DNA of 64,000 bases from Liolophura sinensis (Eukaryota > Mollusca > Polyplacophora > Chitonida > Chitonidae), in the NCBI RefSeq assembly GCF_032854445.1, contig NC_088295.1:20571385-20635384 (forward strand), in the 5' to 3' direction. The notes beneath the pieces are model-generated. The model had not been told where the DNA came from and did no database searches. It was given only the letters and a program-made list of their open reading frames with translations. Positions 47,644 through 60,506 of this stretch are shown here, in pieces (positions within the stretch are counted from its first letter, which is position 1; each line of letters begins with the position of its first letter). A program made the translations under genes and the position numbers.

Positions 47644-47984
47644 ATGATAACAACCCTCCCTTCACATCCTCAATTTCTTCCCATGATAACAATCCTTCCT
47701 GCACATCCTCCATTACTTCCCATGATAACAATCCTTCCTGCACATCCTCCATTACTTCCTATGATAACAACCCTCCCTTCACATCCTCCAGTTCTTCCCA
47801 TGATAACAACCCTTCCTGCACATCCTCCATTTCTTCCCATGATAACAATCCTTCCTGCACATCCTCCAGTTCTTCCCATGATAACAACCCTTTCTGCACA
47901 CCGTCAACTTTTTACCCTGATAACAACCCTTCATGCACACCCTCAATTTCTTACCATGATAATAACCCTTTCCTTACACCCAGA
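47644..47984. repeat. 39 bp minisatellite
   Basis: Units of 39 bp begin ATGATAACAA at 47644, 47683 and so on. Because 39 is a multiple of three the array stays open on the + strand as a 13-residue repeat (MITTLPSHPQFLP and variants) for 129 codons. The repeat peptide reflects the period, and there is no promoter or splice context to support a gene. Confidence 0.9.
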
Positions 47985-48270
47985 CTCTTCTCATGACAAC
48001 CCTTTCCTTACACCCAGACTCTTCTCAAGATAATCATTTCTGTACACCTAGCCTCTTCTCATGATAAACATTTCTGTACACCTAGCCTCTTCCCATGATA
48101 ACCATTTCTGTACACCCAGACTCTTCCCATAGTAACCATTTCTGTACACCCAGTCTCTTCCCATGGTAACCATTTCTGAACACCCAGACTCTTCCCATAG
48201 TAACCATTTCTGTACACCCAGACTCTTCCCATAGTAACCATTTCTGTACACCCAGTCTCTTCCCATGGTA
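47985..48270. repeat. 34 bp minisatellite adjoining the 39 bp array
   Basis: CTCTTCCCAT recurs at exactly 34 bp spacing at 48121, 48155, 48189, 48223 and 48257, with less regular units before that. The unit shares TTCCCATGATAAC with the 39 bp array, so the two arrays probably have one origin. Confidence 0.9.
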
Positions 48271-49496
48271 AGTGCTGGAGATGGAGAAGTGCTGAGGTCA
48301 GGTGAGTAAAGCCCTAATGATTACATGTGCTGTGCTGGCATTAGAGGGCAACAGGGCCCCGGTGAATGACATTACACAACTCTCCAGGAGAGGTAATCCA
48401 TGCTAAACCCTTGTGACATGATCACCTCTGTGACTAATATGCACAACCCAGAATGTACAGAAATTCTTCTCTGCTGTGGTGAACCAACTGCCTAGATGGC
48501 TCCAAGGACAACTTTTCCAACTCCACAGCAGATTTTGCAAAATATCAGCTCTTTTAGCCTTAAAGTTTTCTTTCTTTCTTTCTTTTTGCACCACAACAAT
48601 GTCTCTCAGCAATGATGTTTGAGAACCTTAAAGTTATTCACATCGCTGTTAAGGATGAAACAGATGTCTTTATACAAATATTATCCATCAGCTCAGACAA
48701 GGAACACAGAAAAGGTGAAAAATCTGATTTACATATCGCTGATAGTTTAATGAGAACCTGAAGGGTGGCAGGTAAAGGCGCCAGACTCTAGGCGTTCATC
48801 TGTGCCTAACAGAAGCCATTCCGTCAGAAACTTTGGATGTTTTGACACTCCTTAGCAGGAAGGATGAGAATAACAGGGTTCAGTGTTATCTCATTAATGC
48901 AGACATGTCAAGTGACAAACTGGAGCCCAACTCTGATGATATCTGACAACCTTAACACAGATATAACCTAGCAGATCAGACAGACTGTAGAGTTGCTAAA
49001 CCAGCCCAAGTACAGATCTGTCCTCCCTTTCAGAACCACAACTAAGAGTAACAAGTATACAACAGACTAAGTGTGACTGCAAATCAGATGGAGGAAGAAC
49101 ACAATCCTAAGTGTTATATACACCCAAAACCTAATTTCTAACATCAAAAGACTTTTAACTCTGTCCTGTGATTTAAGATGCTAATTGTTCTTTTTATTAC
49201 AACACACCCAGTAATCTTTGGGCTTACATTTTTGTCCTGATACAGGGTAAGTCAGATTCTCATGATTAAAAGTATTAAAAAAAAAAACAAAACACACACA
49301 CACACACACACAAACATAAAAAAAAAGTGGCAGGAAAGGATCACGTCTCATATTCAACTAAGTAGGCCATAGCTAACTTCAGTCAATAGAAAACTCTTGA
49401 CCCAGTTTAGATAAAAATCACACCACTGAAAATTTGTGTCACTCTATCAGAGTCTGGTGAGTGACATAGATGACCCCGCCGAGGATGGTGACCTGT
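48271..49496. other. CpG-poor, intron-like DNA with two microsatellites
   Basis: No exon supported. A (TTTC)n run lies at 48566-48587 and an (AC)n run at 49291-49312 after an A-run. Confidence 0.6.
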
Positions 49497-49792
49497 CAGG
49501 GGCCACCAATACCTGAATGATCAGTATACAGACAGAGAGTAGAGTTGGACTCACACCTCTCCTGATGTGGGACCCTTGTCTAGGATTGGGCAGCGAGCAT
49601 TAGCTTCAAAACACACAGCAGTGAAAAGTACAGTTCATGTGCTTCAGGGGCCACCAATACCTGAATGATCAGTATACAGACAGAGAGTAGAGTTGGACTC
49701 ACACCTCTCCTGATGTGGGACCCTTGTCTAGGATTGGGCAGCGAGCATTAGCTTCAAAACACACAGCAGTGAAAAGTACAGTTCATGTGCTT
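49497..49792. repeat. perfect 148 bp tandem duplication
   Basis: CAGGGGCCACCAATACCTGA starts at 49497 and again at 49645. The two 148 bp copies read identically by eye from end to end, and the copy junction is CTTCAG|GGGCC. It is either a very recent duplication or an assembly artefact. Confidence 0.9.
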
Positions 49793-52700
49793 CAGCTTCA
49801 ATAATGTCAAATTTGATGTTTTACCACATGAGCACCTTGTGGAAGAAGCGAGTATAAGGGAAGATTCAGAAATCCTCAGTTATAGCAGAACTGCAGAATT
49901 TCACAGCCATATTTCTGGTTGTAAAATGTAATATAATAGACGTATAACTGAAAATTGTAGAATTTACAATACCAGAAGAACTTTTTAAAATTAATAAGAC
50001 AAAAGATTTTTTCAAAAGAATCATCATGTCTATGTATATACTTAAATAACTCAAACATTTTCTTGCAATCCATCACTTCATCTCTTCAGCACTTTCCTTT
50101 TTTCTATAAACCACTAATAATAAAATCCTAAATTTCAGGATTTCACCTGTGAAATTTCTCTGTGAAGCCTCAGTGCAGGCGTACTGTTTATGAAGAAAAA
50201 TTGGCCTTTAGAGTTTTATGAACGTAGTTCAGAAATGTGTTGCCCTGTAGAGGTGAAAGCGACCCATGGCCTGGTGCGTTAGCTAACCTGAGGGCAGGCC
50301 CTATAGGTAGGGCTTGTGGGCTCAGCTGGAGCTGGCCAATACACACACAGATCTGGTAGAAAACAGAACAATTAATTTGCAGTGGCGAGAATAAGGTGTT
50401 TAAAGGCAGGAAGGGCTTGTAATATTTGTGTTCACACAACAAAAATGTCACGCTTTCTGCATATAGGAACTTATATACATATAAACACACTCTCACACAC
50501 TCTGTCAATGTATTTGTCAGATAACAATTATGTGAACATTTGGCTGTTTTTCTGCCCTTTTTGTTTATGGTTTGAGGAGAACAAAAAAACTCATTGTTAA
50601 TGAGACAGCGCTTGAGATGATAGGCACACCATCTATTTCCTATTGAGGGCCTCCTCGACTGCATCGTTTGCTAGAGGGCAAGAATCTTCTTCGTCAGAAA
50701 CAAATTCATCATGACTTTATGACGAAGACAATAGAGAACTATACATGTCGTTGACACTCGAAAAAATGTGCAGAAAAACAGATTTGCTCAAGTTTTGGCA
50801 AAATGGTAAACAAAATTTTTCTTTACAGCTTTCATCCACTATATCTTAATCACATGATGTAACTCTAAATTGCAATGCTTTAATAGTTACCTCATTTAAA
50901 TTCAAAGTGAAAAGGAACAATTATAATGCATACAAAGAAAAAGACTACTGTTAAAATACATAATCTTACTGAAGATTATTTCTCCTTTCTTAAACAGCTT
51001 CTCCATTCATTATTAAACATTCAGCTAAACACTTAGCCTATCTTGCAAGGGAGATAAACCTAGTTTACCTCAATCCAAGATCTTAAAGAATACAAAACCA
51101 AGGTATAAGTCCAACCTTAACCAGACGCAAGCACCCATATATCTTCCACTATGACAATACCTCTTTTTATTTCTTTCATTACAAACTTGTTTAAAAAAAT
51201 AACTGGTTTCACTTCTCCACTGAGCAAAACTGCCAAATGGAGAGTTTGTAGGACATGAGAAAAAGTCAGCAAACAATGCAGAATGTAAAAACAAAAATAT
51301 CAGAGATAATTCAATCAGGTTATGATAAAGATACAATGATACATTAATATTTAAAAGTTGTTTCCCATTTACAGAAGTATACATCTACACCATGGCACAT
51401 GCACTATGTTGACCAATGGGTTTAAATCAAAATGCCCATATTGAATCCACGGATCCAGGTAGAATAATTTTGTTTTCAACAAATTTGTTTTTTATGTGAA
51501 AAGCCTACTTGTACAGCAGTTCAATAAGCTGTCAGAGTCCTCTTAGTTCAAGTTCCATGACTGATATGGAATATGCACATGTACTTGTAAATATTGTAGG
51601 TTAGAAATCAGTTGTTACTCCATTTCACAAGTTAATCTAAGATATGGATCATTCCCGACAGGAGACAAAGAGCCCAGGTTGCACCCATTAGGAAAAGGAG
51701 ATCACCCTTAGCAACTTTCCTAAAGCCATTCTCAAGACAAAATCAATGTTTGATTACACACGACAGTTTGAAGGCTGTCCATTTACTAAAGAGCAAAACT
51801 GATAAATTGAGGTAAACTACAAAAATATTTTCATCATACTACTGGACAACACTTTGCCAGGACTCGAGAAAGGACAAAGCCATGTTAAACAGTGGCTACG
51901 GCGGCTGAGTCGTCCATTTGACACAAGCTATCTACTTTAACAAGTTGGTGAAGAATTCACTTGCCACAAGACTGTTTTACCACTGTCAACTGCGACCGCA
52001 CCGAGCTAACCAGACCTAATTGGGAAAACAACACAGGCGAGGGAAAAACTATCTCAGAGTGTTTAATGCAAACTGTGCCAATCTTTGATGTGTCCAGTTG
52101 CCCAAAGAGTAAGTATTTGAAGGGGACTTAGTGCCTAACCAAACGTAAATTTGTCAATTTAACAACATTTACAGTAACTGTTTGAGCTGAACTAGAGAGC
52201 AAAGGTGAAGCTCACACATCAGTGGGGGACAACATTCTGCCTCTGCCTGTTGACTGCCCGCCAAGGGGTCAAGGGTCAGACTGGAGAAGTGCAGCCCAAA
52301 ACTCTGCTGACCCCCACAGTGACCAGTTTGCTTGGAGGGGGCCAAAGTTAGTTTTGATGTGTTTGGCTCTGTTTGTCTACATATTTGTTTTCAGTCTGCC
52401 TACCTTTTTGTGCAGGGTTGTGAAAGTGTCCTTGGTCAGGCTCCACCAACATGCCCTTCCTGACTGGCTAGCTGTCTTGCTGGGGATTCCAGCCTCAGGG
52501 GCAGAACAGGGTGGGTCTGATCACCATCTCTCCCCACTATCTGCAGGACTCCTTAGCTTAGACTGAGCACCAAATTCTGCCCCACATCCCATCAGTCCAA
52601 CATTCACCACCCTCAGTCATTCTGCAATAAGAAAGTAACATGCATCATGTTTACACAACATGCCTTAAAAAGAACAGACAGACAGTTGTTGTAACACTTG

Positions 52701-54965
52701 GTAACAAGCATGTATTCTGTTGTGATTCATCACTAGATCATGCCTTTCTTTTACATATTTACATCCATGTGCTTTCATCAATATTTCACAAATGCATTCA
52801 TGCTCCATGCAATTAAATAGCCTGTACTAACCAAGTTAAACCTGTTTGGTATACTCACATTTACTACTATTAAAAATGTAGAAATAAGTCAATAATATCA
52901 CAGATTTTTATCCAAATATTATGCTAAAATACAGCAGTCAAACACTCACCAATAAAAATTGAAATTTTTTTTTCTAGATATGAGTCATGATCATTTTGGA
53001 AGTGAAAAGTTATTATGCATTTTTTTCTTCTTTTTCCAGGGTTAGGAGTTCAATTTATTTTATTTTAGAGATTTTAATACATTTAAAATTTAAAATTTAC
53101 ATTAATACCTAGTCTTAAAAATGTTGCACTATTAAATCAAGGTAACATGTTGTGCATTGCAAATTTTAATACATATTACAAACTAAAAACTCATTGATTT
53201 AACCCCTTCAAAAACTTGCCTTATGATGAAACAAAAAAAAAAAATCAGACATTTTTGTTTGTTTTTATATAAAGAGGACAGCCAGCAAATGTTTAAGTCT
53301 GGAATAAAAAAAATTCTGCGCTCAATGACAGAGCTGGAAGCTGGAATGCCAAAGTTGATGGTTGACACAAAATTCATGTGTAAACAGTTGACATTTTTAG
53401 AGCTGCTTCTATGGTCGGATTTTTAAAAAATGTTGATCTCTGCTTCTTTGAAAATTTAGCATCCTCAGAATCTTGTCTCTTCAAATTATGCCCATGGCGG
53501 GTGAGGGATAAAGAAGCCCCCAAACTAACAAACACATCCTGCACATGTCCAATTCCATACACAGGGGCTAAGTCTAGGGTCCCCCTCACATCTTTGCTTC
53601 ACATTGACAGGATTTATCATTGGGAGGTTCCATTGGGGGACAATCACCATTTTGGTTTAAAAATGCACTTTTACATACAAAATGTTCTTTATCACAAAAC
53701 TTATTTATTGAAAACAAAGTCACGAAGGCTCTTTTAATGGCTCAAAATTGCACTGCCTCTGCACATTTTTTTTTCTGCTCACAAGTAAGTAGACAAGGTG
53801 ATAAATAACAAGGGATATTTCTGTTGACTTGAATCTGGCAAGTTTTTTGCATTTTCTTTGGTTTTACATAAAAACTATGCACCAGTCTCATTCATCATTT
53901 GTTTCCTGACATATAAAGTTCCAGGCGAGGACAGTGACAGCTTAGATCGCTTTCTTCAGGATACTCTCTTAACCTTTGTAACCACCTGTTTTCTGGTCCC
54001 AATTAAAAGCCTTTTATGCCCATGTAATCTATCTAGCATAAAAATGTGACCTGTCTAGGTAAAAAAAAAAAAACAACAACAAAGAAAAATCTCCCCCCAA
54101 AATTGGATGGGCACAAACATGCATTGCATGTTACAGCAAATGTAAGACATACCTGAATTTAAGCTAATGAAAAAAAAATGTAAAAAGTTACAATCATAGA
54201 TCAATTTAAATCCTATACATGTACGAATAACACCTCTCCCCCACCCCCCACCCCCCCAACACCACCAACATAATCTTATCTGGACTACATAAAAAGCTCA
54301 AACACAATTATATCTGCTTTTATTAATAGCAATTTTAATGTTTCTCTTCATATTTTATCTACATTATATCTGAAAGCCTATGTTACAGCTATGATAAACC
54401 AATATATTACGTTATATTTTGAACATGGCACTGTATAAGATCTCAAGAAATTTTAACGTTAAATTTGCACATGAAATGAGATACATGTAATTATATTTTA
54501 ACTGTTTTCTGACCACACTGATTGTCTTCACAACTGCTGATGAAATCACAGTGCATATTTGCTTCTTACATAAAATCCTGAGATTGGGGAACAATAATAT
54601 TACAGACATTGGAACAATGCAGCTTGACTGCATTCAGAAAGCGTGGCCAGCGTAAGAAGCACCTTCCTAGATCTCATGGAATTCACAGATCACTAATGTT
54701 TCAATTCCAAGAATGTCCAGCACAAAAGAATGTAAATATGCACCTAATTGCTATTGCAAACTTTTCCCTGTAGTGTTCCAGCAATACTGCAACACAACTG
54801 CTAGAGTGAAGGAAGACCACTGTTTGCAGAAAAGGTGGGAATGTACACAACACTAAATTTCTAGAATAACAGCCGAGCTCCCATCAGTGCTACAGCTCCC
54901 AGCCTTTAAATAGGACAAATACTGAACACACACCTTAAAACCTCTACAAATCTCTAAACAAGCCC
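49793..54965. other. CpG-poor, intron-like DNA
   Basis: No exon supported. The 158-codon minus frame at 50188-50664 and the 114-codon + frame at 52222-52566 (GTG start, one hydrophobic stretch) have no recognised domain. AGGGAGATAAAC near 51048 resembles a short motif frequent in molluscan repeats. A- and C-runs lie at about 54060 and 54235-54260. Confidence 0.5.
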
Positions 54966-55175
54966 ATGTTTGGATTTTCTATTGCAAGAATAATTTTTCT
55001 TGCCTTTGTAATAGGGTCGCTGGCCCTCTGTAAGACGATCAAACAAGCACAAATCCCCAGACTAACAGATGTCAGAGGTTTCGCAGCCAGCGACTTGCAC
55101 CGGGCAGCACTCCAAGTTTGGCGCAGGTTTAGTGATGAAGCTACAGCACCACATGATGATGGCCGAAGCGAGTGA
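54966..55175 (+). CDS. possible small secreted peptide ORF in a CpG islet
   Basis: An ATG-to-TGA frame of 69 codons. Its start, MFGFSIARIIFLAFVIGSLA followed by LC, looks like a signal peptide. The charged remainder includes RGFAASDLHRAALQVWRRFS. The second half lies in a CpG-dense islet (about 55015-55190) that stands out from CpG-poor surroundings, which would fit conserved or unmethylated sequence. The minus strand is also open here for 95 codons, so the islet could instead be an exon on that strand. No family is recognised. Confidence 0.15.
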   Translation: MFGFSIARIIFLAFVIGSLALCKTIKQAQIPRLTDVRGFAASDLHRAALQVWRRFSDEATAPHDDGRSE

Positions 55176-55199
55176 CTCGCAATGCAGAGTAATATCCAC

Positions 55200-58100
55200 T
55201 GGAGATGCAGCACAACTCTGTACCCAATCATATTACATCTAAAAGTTGTTTACATCCAATGAAACATTAGGTAATGTCACCACCTCCTGCACTTCACGGA
55301 TGGAGTAGGAGGAAAAACTGAGGTGAAATATTTTAATCCAAAATCTGATGTGGGTTATCCCTCCTACACCCATCTGAGAGACACAATAGGTTGGTGTGTC
55401 TAGCTAAGCATGGGTAAACATAACTCTTCATGTGTCCAATCGAGGAAAGTGTGAAAATTGTCAGAATTGGGTAAGCTTCCTCTTTTCTGATATAATCATG
55501 AAGAAAAGGTTGAGCACATGTACATTCAACCATTATTCTTGTCCATCACAACACAGAATTCCTCAAACCACAATCACTCCCATTCCTCTTCAACATTAAA
55601 ATTATCATACTAAAAACTTTGTTTTGCAGAAGCCAGTGAACTGTATACAGAAATGGGTGCCAAAAGACTAAGGTTTATCATACAAATGATATACAGTAAA
55701 GCTTTATCTGTTCAAAATACACTAATAAAATAACTGGCATTCTGTGCTAAACATGCACACATGGCAATTTCTTCAGTGACAGAACAAAGATCAGTACCAT
55801 CTTAGATTAAATTCTACATGGAACCTTTACCATACCCTTGTAAAATTCTCGAAAACACTTCAAAGTATTTTACATGAAAAGGGAATACTGTTAGTGATAT
55901 TACTAGAAGCCAAATCTTAATTTAACATTAAAATGACATTATAAATTCATATATTTTAACTACAATGAAAAACTTGTTACACCAAATTAACTGCAAAAAA
56001 CGCAATGGTGTAACAAGATGCACAGGCCAACAAAATTCAAAATGATTATACTATTAAATTAACAAGGTGACACTTCACAACTGTAATTATTATTATTTAT
56101 ACCTTAATTGAAAACAGGTGTGTAAACTTTCACCAATGCTTTTCACCTAAATGATATTTACGTGCATCACCAAACATGCGTAATTCCCCACCGTGTATAA
56201 GGCTCAAGTTTTTTTATGTTGCTTCTTTTTAATCTACTTCTGCAGCTATTTTATGTTTATAATATTAAGCCAGGGCCCATTGTTATCTCCTGCAGGAGAC
56301 ACAGAACAATAGGATCAGATGACAAAGCTGCGCACTCAGCTGTAACGTTCTTTTGTTGGCATTTTAGTATCTCTCATCTTTCAATTGCCGTCAGCATTGC
56401 TTCAGGCAAAATTCAACAAAGTTCAGGTAAAGCCACTTCTTCTCTGACCCACATTTGCTTTATTCACAGCCCTTTGATTCTTTCTGCAGCTCTTCCAAGC
56501 TACATGTATCTGATAGTCAATCTCTGCTCGAATATAAATCCATGGTACATAACATTTGGTCTAAAAATTTCAATGAAAATTTCCAATCATTGCAAAACTC
56601 ATGACACAGAATGCAACCTCATCTGATCAACTGTATGAAGTCAGTGCACATACTTTGTGCACATTAGTGACAGAGGAAATGTTTCATCTGCATTTCGATC
56701 ATTAGCAATGGCAACACTACATTGTGATACAGTATTCAAGCAAAAGACCCTGTATCATACTAAAAATGAACACATTTGCTGAATAATAATGAACTGTCAC
56801 ATTATGCCAAAACTTGAGAAAATGTTATCTCTGACAGACAGAAGTGGCATGCATATGATGTAATCAATATTCAAAATTGTGTGATTGTTCTTTCTCTACA
56901 CAGGTGCAGTCTTATCATAATATTTTAAGTAACTTTGGTTAACCTGTACATCTTCTTTTGTTCTCAGTAAGTTAGACCCTGTCTGAGCCATACTAAGGCC
57001 CCCAAAACTTCTTTATTTATTATTTTTTATCAATGAATGTGACACAACCAAAGTACTCTGTTCCCAATATATCAAAGGATTAGCCAGATATTAAATCATA
57101 AAAGGCTTCATGAAAGCAAAAATTAATCTAGCAAATTGTTTTGTACAAAGAATGTTAATTCAACTGTACTTACTCCACGCACACACTGTCACTGTTAGCA
57201 CAAATCCTGTTAACCTCTAATTTTATTATAAAGTAAATTGTCATCAATATAACAACAGACCTGCTTCACACCAATTACAGCATTTCACACTTTCAGAAGC
57301 ACATGTAGCCCCTAAAATGATACTCTTGATGCTGATACTTAGGGCTTTCTGAGAGGAAATTAATAAAACTTTACACAAAGACCATTAGGTCGCCCTGCAA
57401 GGTGAATAAACCAATTACAATCAAACAAAATGTGCTAAAAGATAAATTTTTTCCCTGAGATATAGTAACCTTAACATAAAACTATTTAGGCGATATAGCA
57501 AAGGACAACTAGAGCAGTAAATAGCCTAAATAATGTTGTCCTAAAAAATTTTGACTAAGACAATACAGATTTAATGGGCGGTAAACTGTCATATCTGGAT
57601 GACTAAAAACTATGCACAAGCCAGATTAAAAACAACTTCCTCATAACTTCATGAACAGCACTGTTTTGTTCTTATAACATATTCTCCAAAGAAATATACC
57701 TTGAAAGAATTTAAGCTCCAGTGCTCAAATATCCCACTCTACGTTACATCCTCAGATGATATGTTTGCAATAAATCATTAAGAAAAAGTCACACTTACAC
57801 CACTCAATTTTTCAATATTCTGAAATATGGGATATTGTTTTTTACAGGTAGAAGCATCAAATGTCTATCTTCCAGATACCATACATATTTTCTTCCACTT
57901 TTTCCTTCAACATATATTTGCTATTATATCTCCATAACCACCCTGATCATTTGTTGGATAGATTTATATTAAGTAAGCTGATAACAGCAACTTGTAAGAA
58001 GTACAGTTATTTAAATAACTCGTCTACAAAGCTTTATATTGATACAAAATTAACTGCCAACATTTTTTCTTGTCAAGTTTTTCTACAGCTTTGGATTAAT

Positions 58101-58709
58101 CCAATTGTAAAAGAAGAGGACAGATATGTGATATAAGACTACTGAGATCACCACATTTTTCGTTATGTATGACTTATCTACCATCCTAGACAATTTAATA
58201 AAAATTGCGTCCAAAAGGTTTCAGATATAACAGATTTTTATGTTGTAGAGAGTGATTTTAGCCAGACCTAAAAGCTTGCTCTTTTTCACTCATCTACAAG
58301 AATCATGATTTTCACATCTACTCCTGCCATGATACCTGTGGGCTGCATATAGGCGCCTTTATCTTTATTAGACAATTATCTTTATTAAAACAATCTTAAG
58401 AATGTCTACAACCACTTGGGAACAGCCAATGATTGGTTTAACATCACAGCCATCCTCTTTAGAATTCCGATCACTGCTTCATACTTAAGACATTTCATAA
58501 CTTTAACAGACTACTCAAATAGAAAGGTACAAACATGTACAATAGTATCCAGGCTGATGCATTGTTGAGAATGAAAAATTGCTGAGGATTTATTGCATTG
58601 GAATTCATGCACATAATGTATATAAGCAGGAAGCACTACTAATCAGCTTGGCCAATAGGCCTACACATTTTATCTGATCGACCGCTAATCAAAATAATTT
58701 TCAATTGAC
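55200..58709. other. CpG-poor, intron-like DNA
   Basis: No exon supported. The 136-codon + frame at 56216-56626 begins at TTG, is hydrophobic in patches and matches nothing I know. The rest is AT-rich. Confidence 0.5.
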
Positions 58710-59245
58710 AGTCAAAATACTATATCACCCAATAAGCAAAACTTGTCATTCGTTACACCACTATTTTGCCCACACATCACCAAATAAAAAAACTTGATAT
58801 TTGTTACACCGCCATTTTGCCCAGTCAAAATATATCAGCCAATAAGAAAACTAGATATTCATCGCACCGCCATATTGCCTAGTCAAAATACTATATCAGC
58901 CAATTAGAAAACTTGATATTCGTAGCACCGCCATTTTGCCTAGTCAAAATACTATATCAGCCAATTAGAAAACTTCACATTCATCGCACCAGCATTTTGT
59001 CCAGTCAAAATACTACATCAGCCAATTAGAAAACTTCATATTCATCGCACCAGCATTTTGTCCAGTCAAAATACTACATCAGCCAATTAGAAAACTTCAT
59101 ATTCATCGCACCAGCATTTTGTCCAGTCAAAATACTATATCAGCCAATTAGAAAACTTCATATTCATTGCACCAGCATTTTGTCCAGTCAAAATACTACA
59201 TCAGCCAATTAGAAAACTTCATATTCGTAGCACCGCCATTTTGCC
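58710..59245. repeat. 61 bp tandem array with phased CCAAT boxes
   Basis: About nine units with a strict 61 bp period from 58839 on. CCAAT occurs at 58839, 58900, 58961, 59022, 59083, 59144 and 59205, and in a diverged unit at 58729. Each unit also has AAAATACTATATCAG-like sequence and a (C/A)GCATTTTG or CGCCATTTTG segment. The YY1-like CGCCATTTTG is kept in outer units (58810, 58929 and 59234) but reads CAGCATTTTG in the central ones, suggesting that the centre was homogenised or amplified later. Confidence 0.93.
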
Positions 59246-60186
59246 CTTCAAGCGGACAGGTTTGAATGGACACACATTTGATAAGGTGGTTATGTGTCGA
59301 TTAGGTTGGAGTTTCACGTGGCTTTCAGCAGCCATTTTTATAGCCATGACTCCACAACCCAGACCATGGGGCTGTCCAAAAGTTGGACAGTTCTCTTTAA
59401 CTGGGAGCTCAACAAGATTGTCTACCTCAAACTCTTAGGTATGAAAACAGACACATAATTAAACAAATGGCTTTTGTTCACAAGCTGAACATTCTAGTCA
59501 CCAGGCTTTACAGATGCATAATCCAAGAAGACATTTCATATCAGCAGTATGCATGAAAAGGCAAATCTTACACAATTTATGAATGGTAACAGCTATAACA
59601 GCAAGTCTATGTATACACTGAATGAGTCACTATTGAAACTTCAGTACTTAACTGTTACTTTTTTGAGGAAATTAATGTACATCCATGATTTAAATTAAGG
59701 GAAAAGCCCCATGCTTACACTTGCGACATTGCTAAATTTAAACTAAAGTGCAAGGGAGCTAACTCTCTTACCAATCGTTTAACGAAAAATCATCCAGAGT
59801 AGCCTCCCCTTAATTTAATACACTGAGAACTTGGGCCAGTTTTATGTCCCTTACTAACATTTGTTTTGTCAGCAAACTGGAACATAAGGATCATTCATTT
59901 ACGCACCTTAGCTCTAAAAATCTAGACTGTTTCATCTTTAATCTGTTTTCAAGTAATAAAAAATAAGTCTTGTTCTATTACCATACATCTAATTGTATAA
60001 TATGCACATACAGCAAGCAGACCAATTATAATGGACATCGCGTAGTCAGAAGACAACACACCTACCCACGTTCAGTGTAACATTCAATAGTTCAAAATAC
60101 TTTGGTTTGCACACCCAAAGCACTTTCTTTGTTTGAAACTGTGTCGCTAAAGTTAGGAACCGATATATGTAGGCTACAATTCAGTT
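59246..60186. other. CpG-poor DNA
   Basis: No exon supported. CAAGGGAGCTAACTCTC near 59751 is a short motif also seen near 37920 (reverse strand) and 51048, probably from old retroposons. Confidence 0.5.
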
Positions 60187-60385
60187 CTTTATTTCAATGT
60201 TTTAATATTAATATTTAAGAATATTCCACCATGACAATGATTGTCATTTTAACGGCTGGGTGAAGCCCAGAGTGCCCTGTGCAAACCCTCTGAGCTCTTG
60301 CAATAATGTGTGACTTGCACGTGAAAGATACACGGTCCCTCACAAGCCTCATGGCAGGAGTCGCTCAACTACTTCTCACTTCCCT
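60187..60385. mobile_element. old SINE-like element
   Basis: CTTTATTTCAATGTTTTAAT, AAGAATATTCCACC, ACGGCTGGGTGAAGCCCAG and AGATACACGGTCCCTCAC have the same layout as the 2231-2420 core (T-rich end, AAGAATATTYCAC, GGAAACC-like block) but a different sequence. I read it as a separate, older family. Confidence 0.4.
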
Positions 60386-60506
60386 GCTGGTTACATCTCA
60401 TTAATGGTAAAAAATAAAATGAAAATTTCAATATACCACTACAGACATGGAAAAATAGTGTGTTTACTTTTACACATGATCATCTGAACCTCTAAAACTT
60501 AAGACT

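Noticed and set aside
47644-48033. 129-codon frame encoding a 13-residue repeat
   Set aside because: Explained by the 39 bp minisatellite period. No start context or splice sites.
50188-50664. 158-codon minus-strand frame
   Set aside because: The longest open frame of the right half, but no domain, mixed composition and no splice context.
52222-52566. 114-codon + frame with one membrane-like segment
   Set aside because: Needs a GTG start, contains internal acceptor- and donor-like sites in no consistent arrangement, and no homology is recognised.
56216-56626. 136-codon + frame
   Set aside because: Needs a TTG start. Hydrophobic patches only, no recognised family.
58710-59245. CRISPR-like regular repeat spacing
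   Set aside because: The whole 61 bp unit repeats, with no unique spacers, and the genome is animal. It is a tandem minisatellite.
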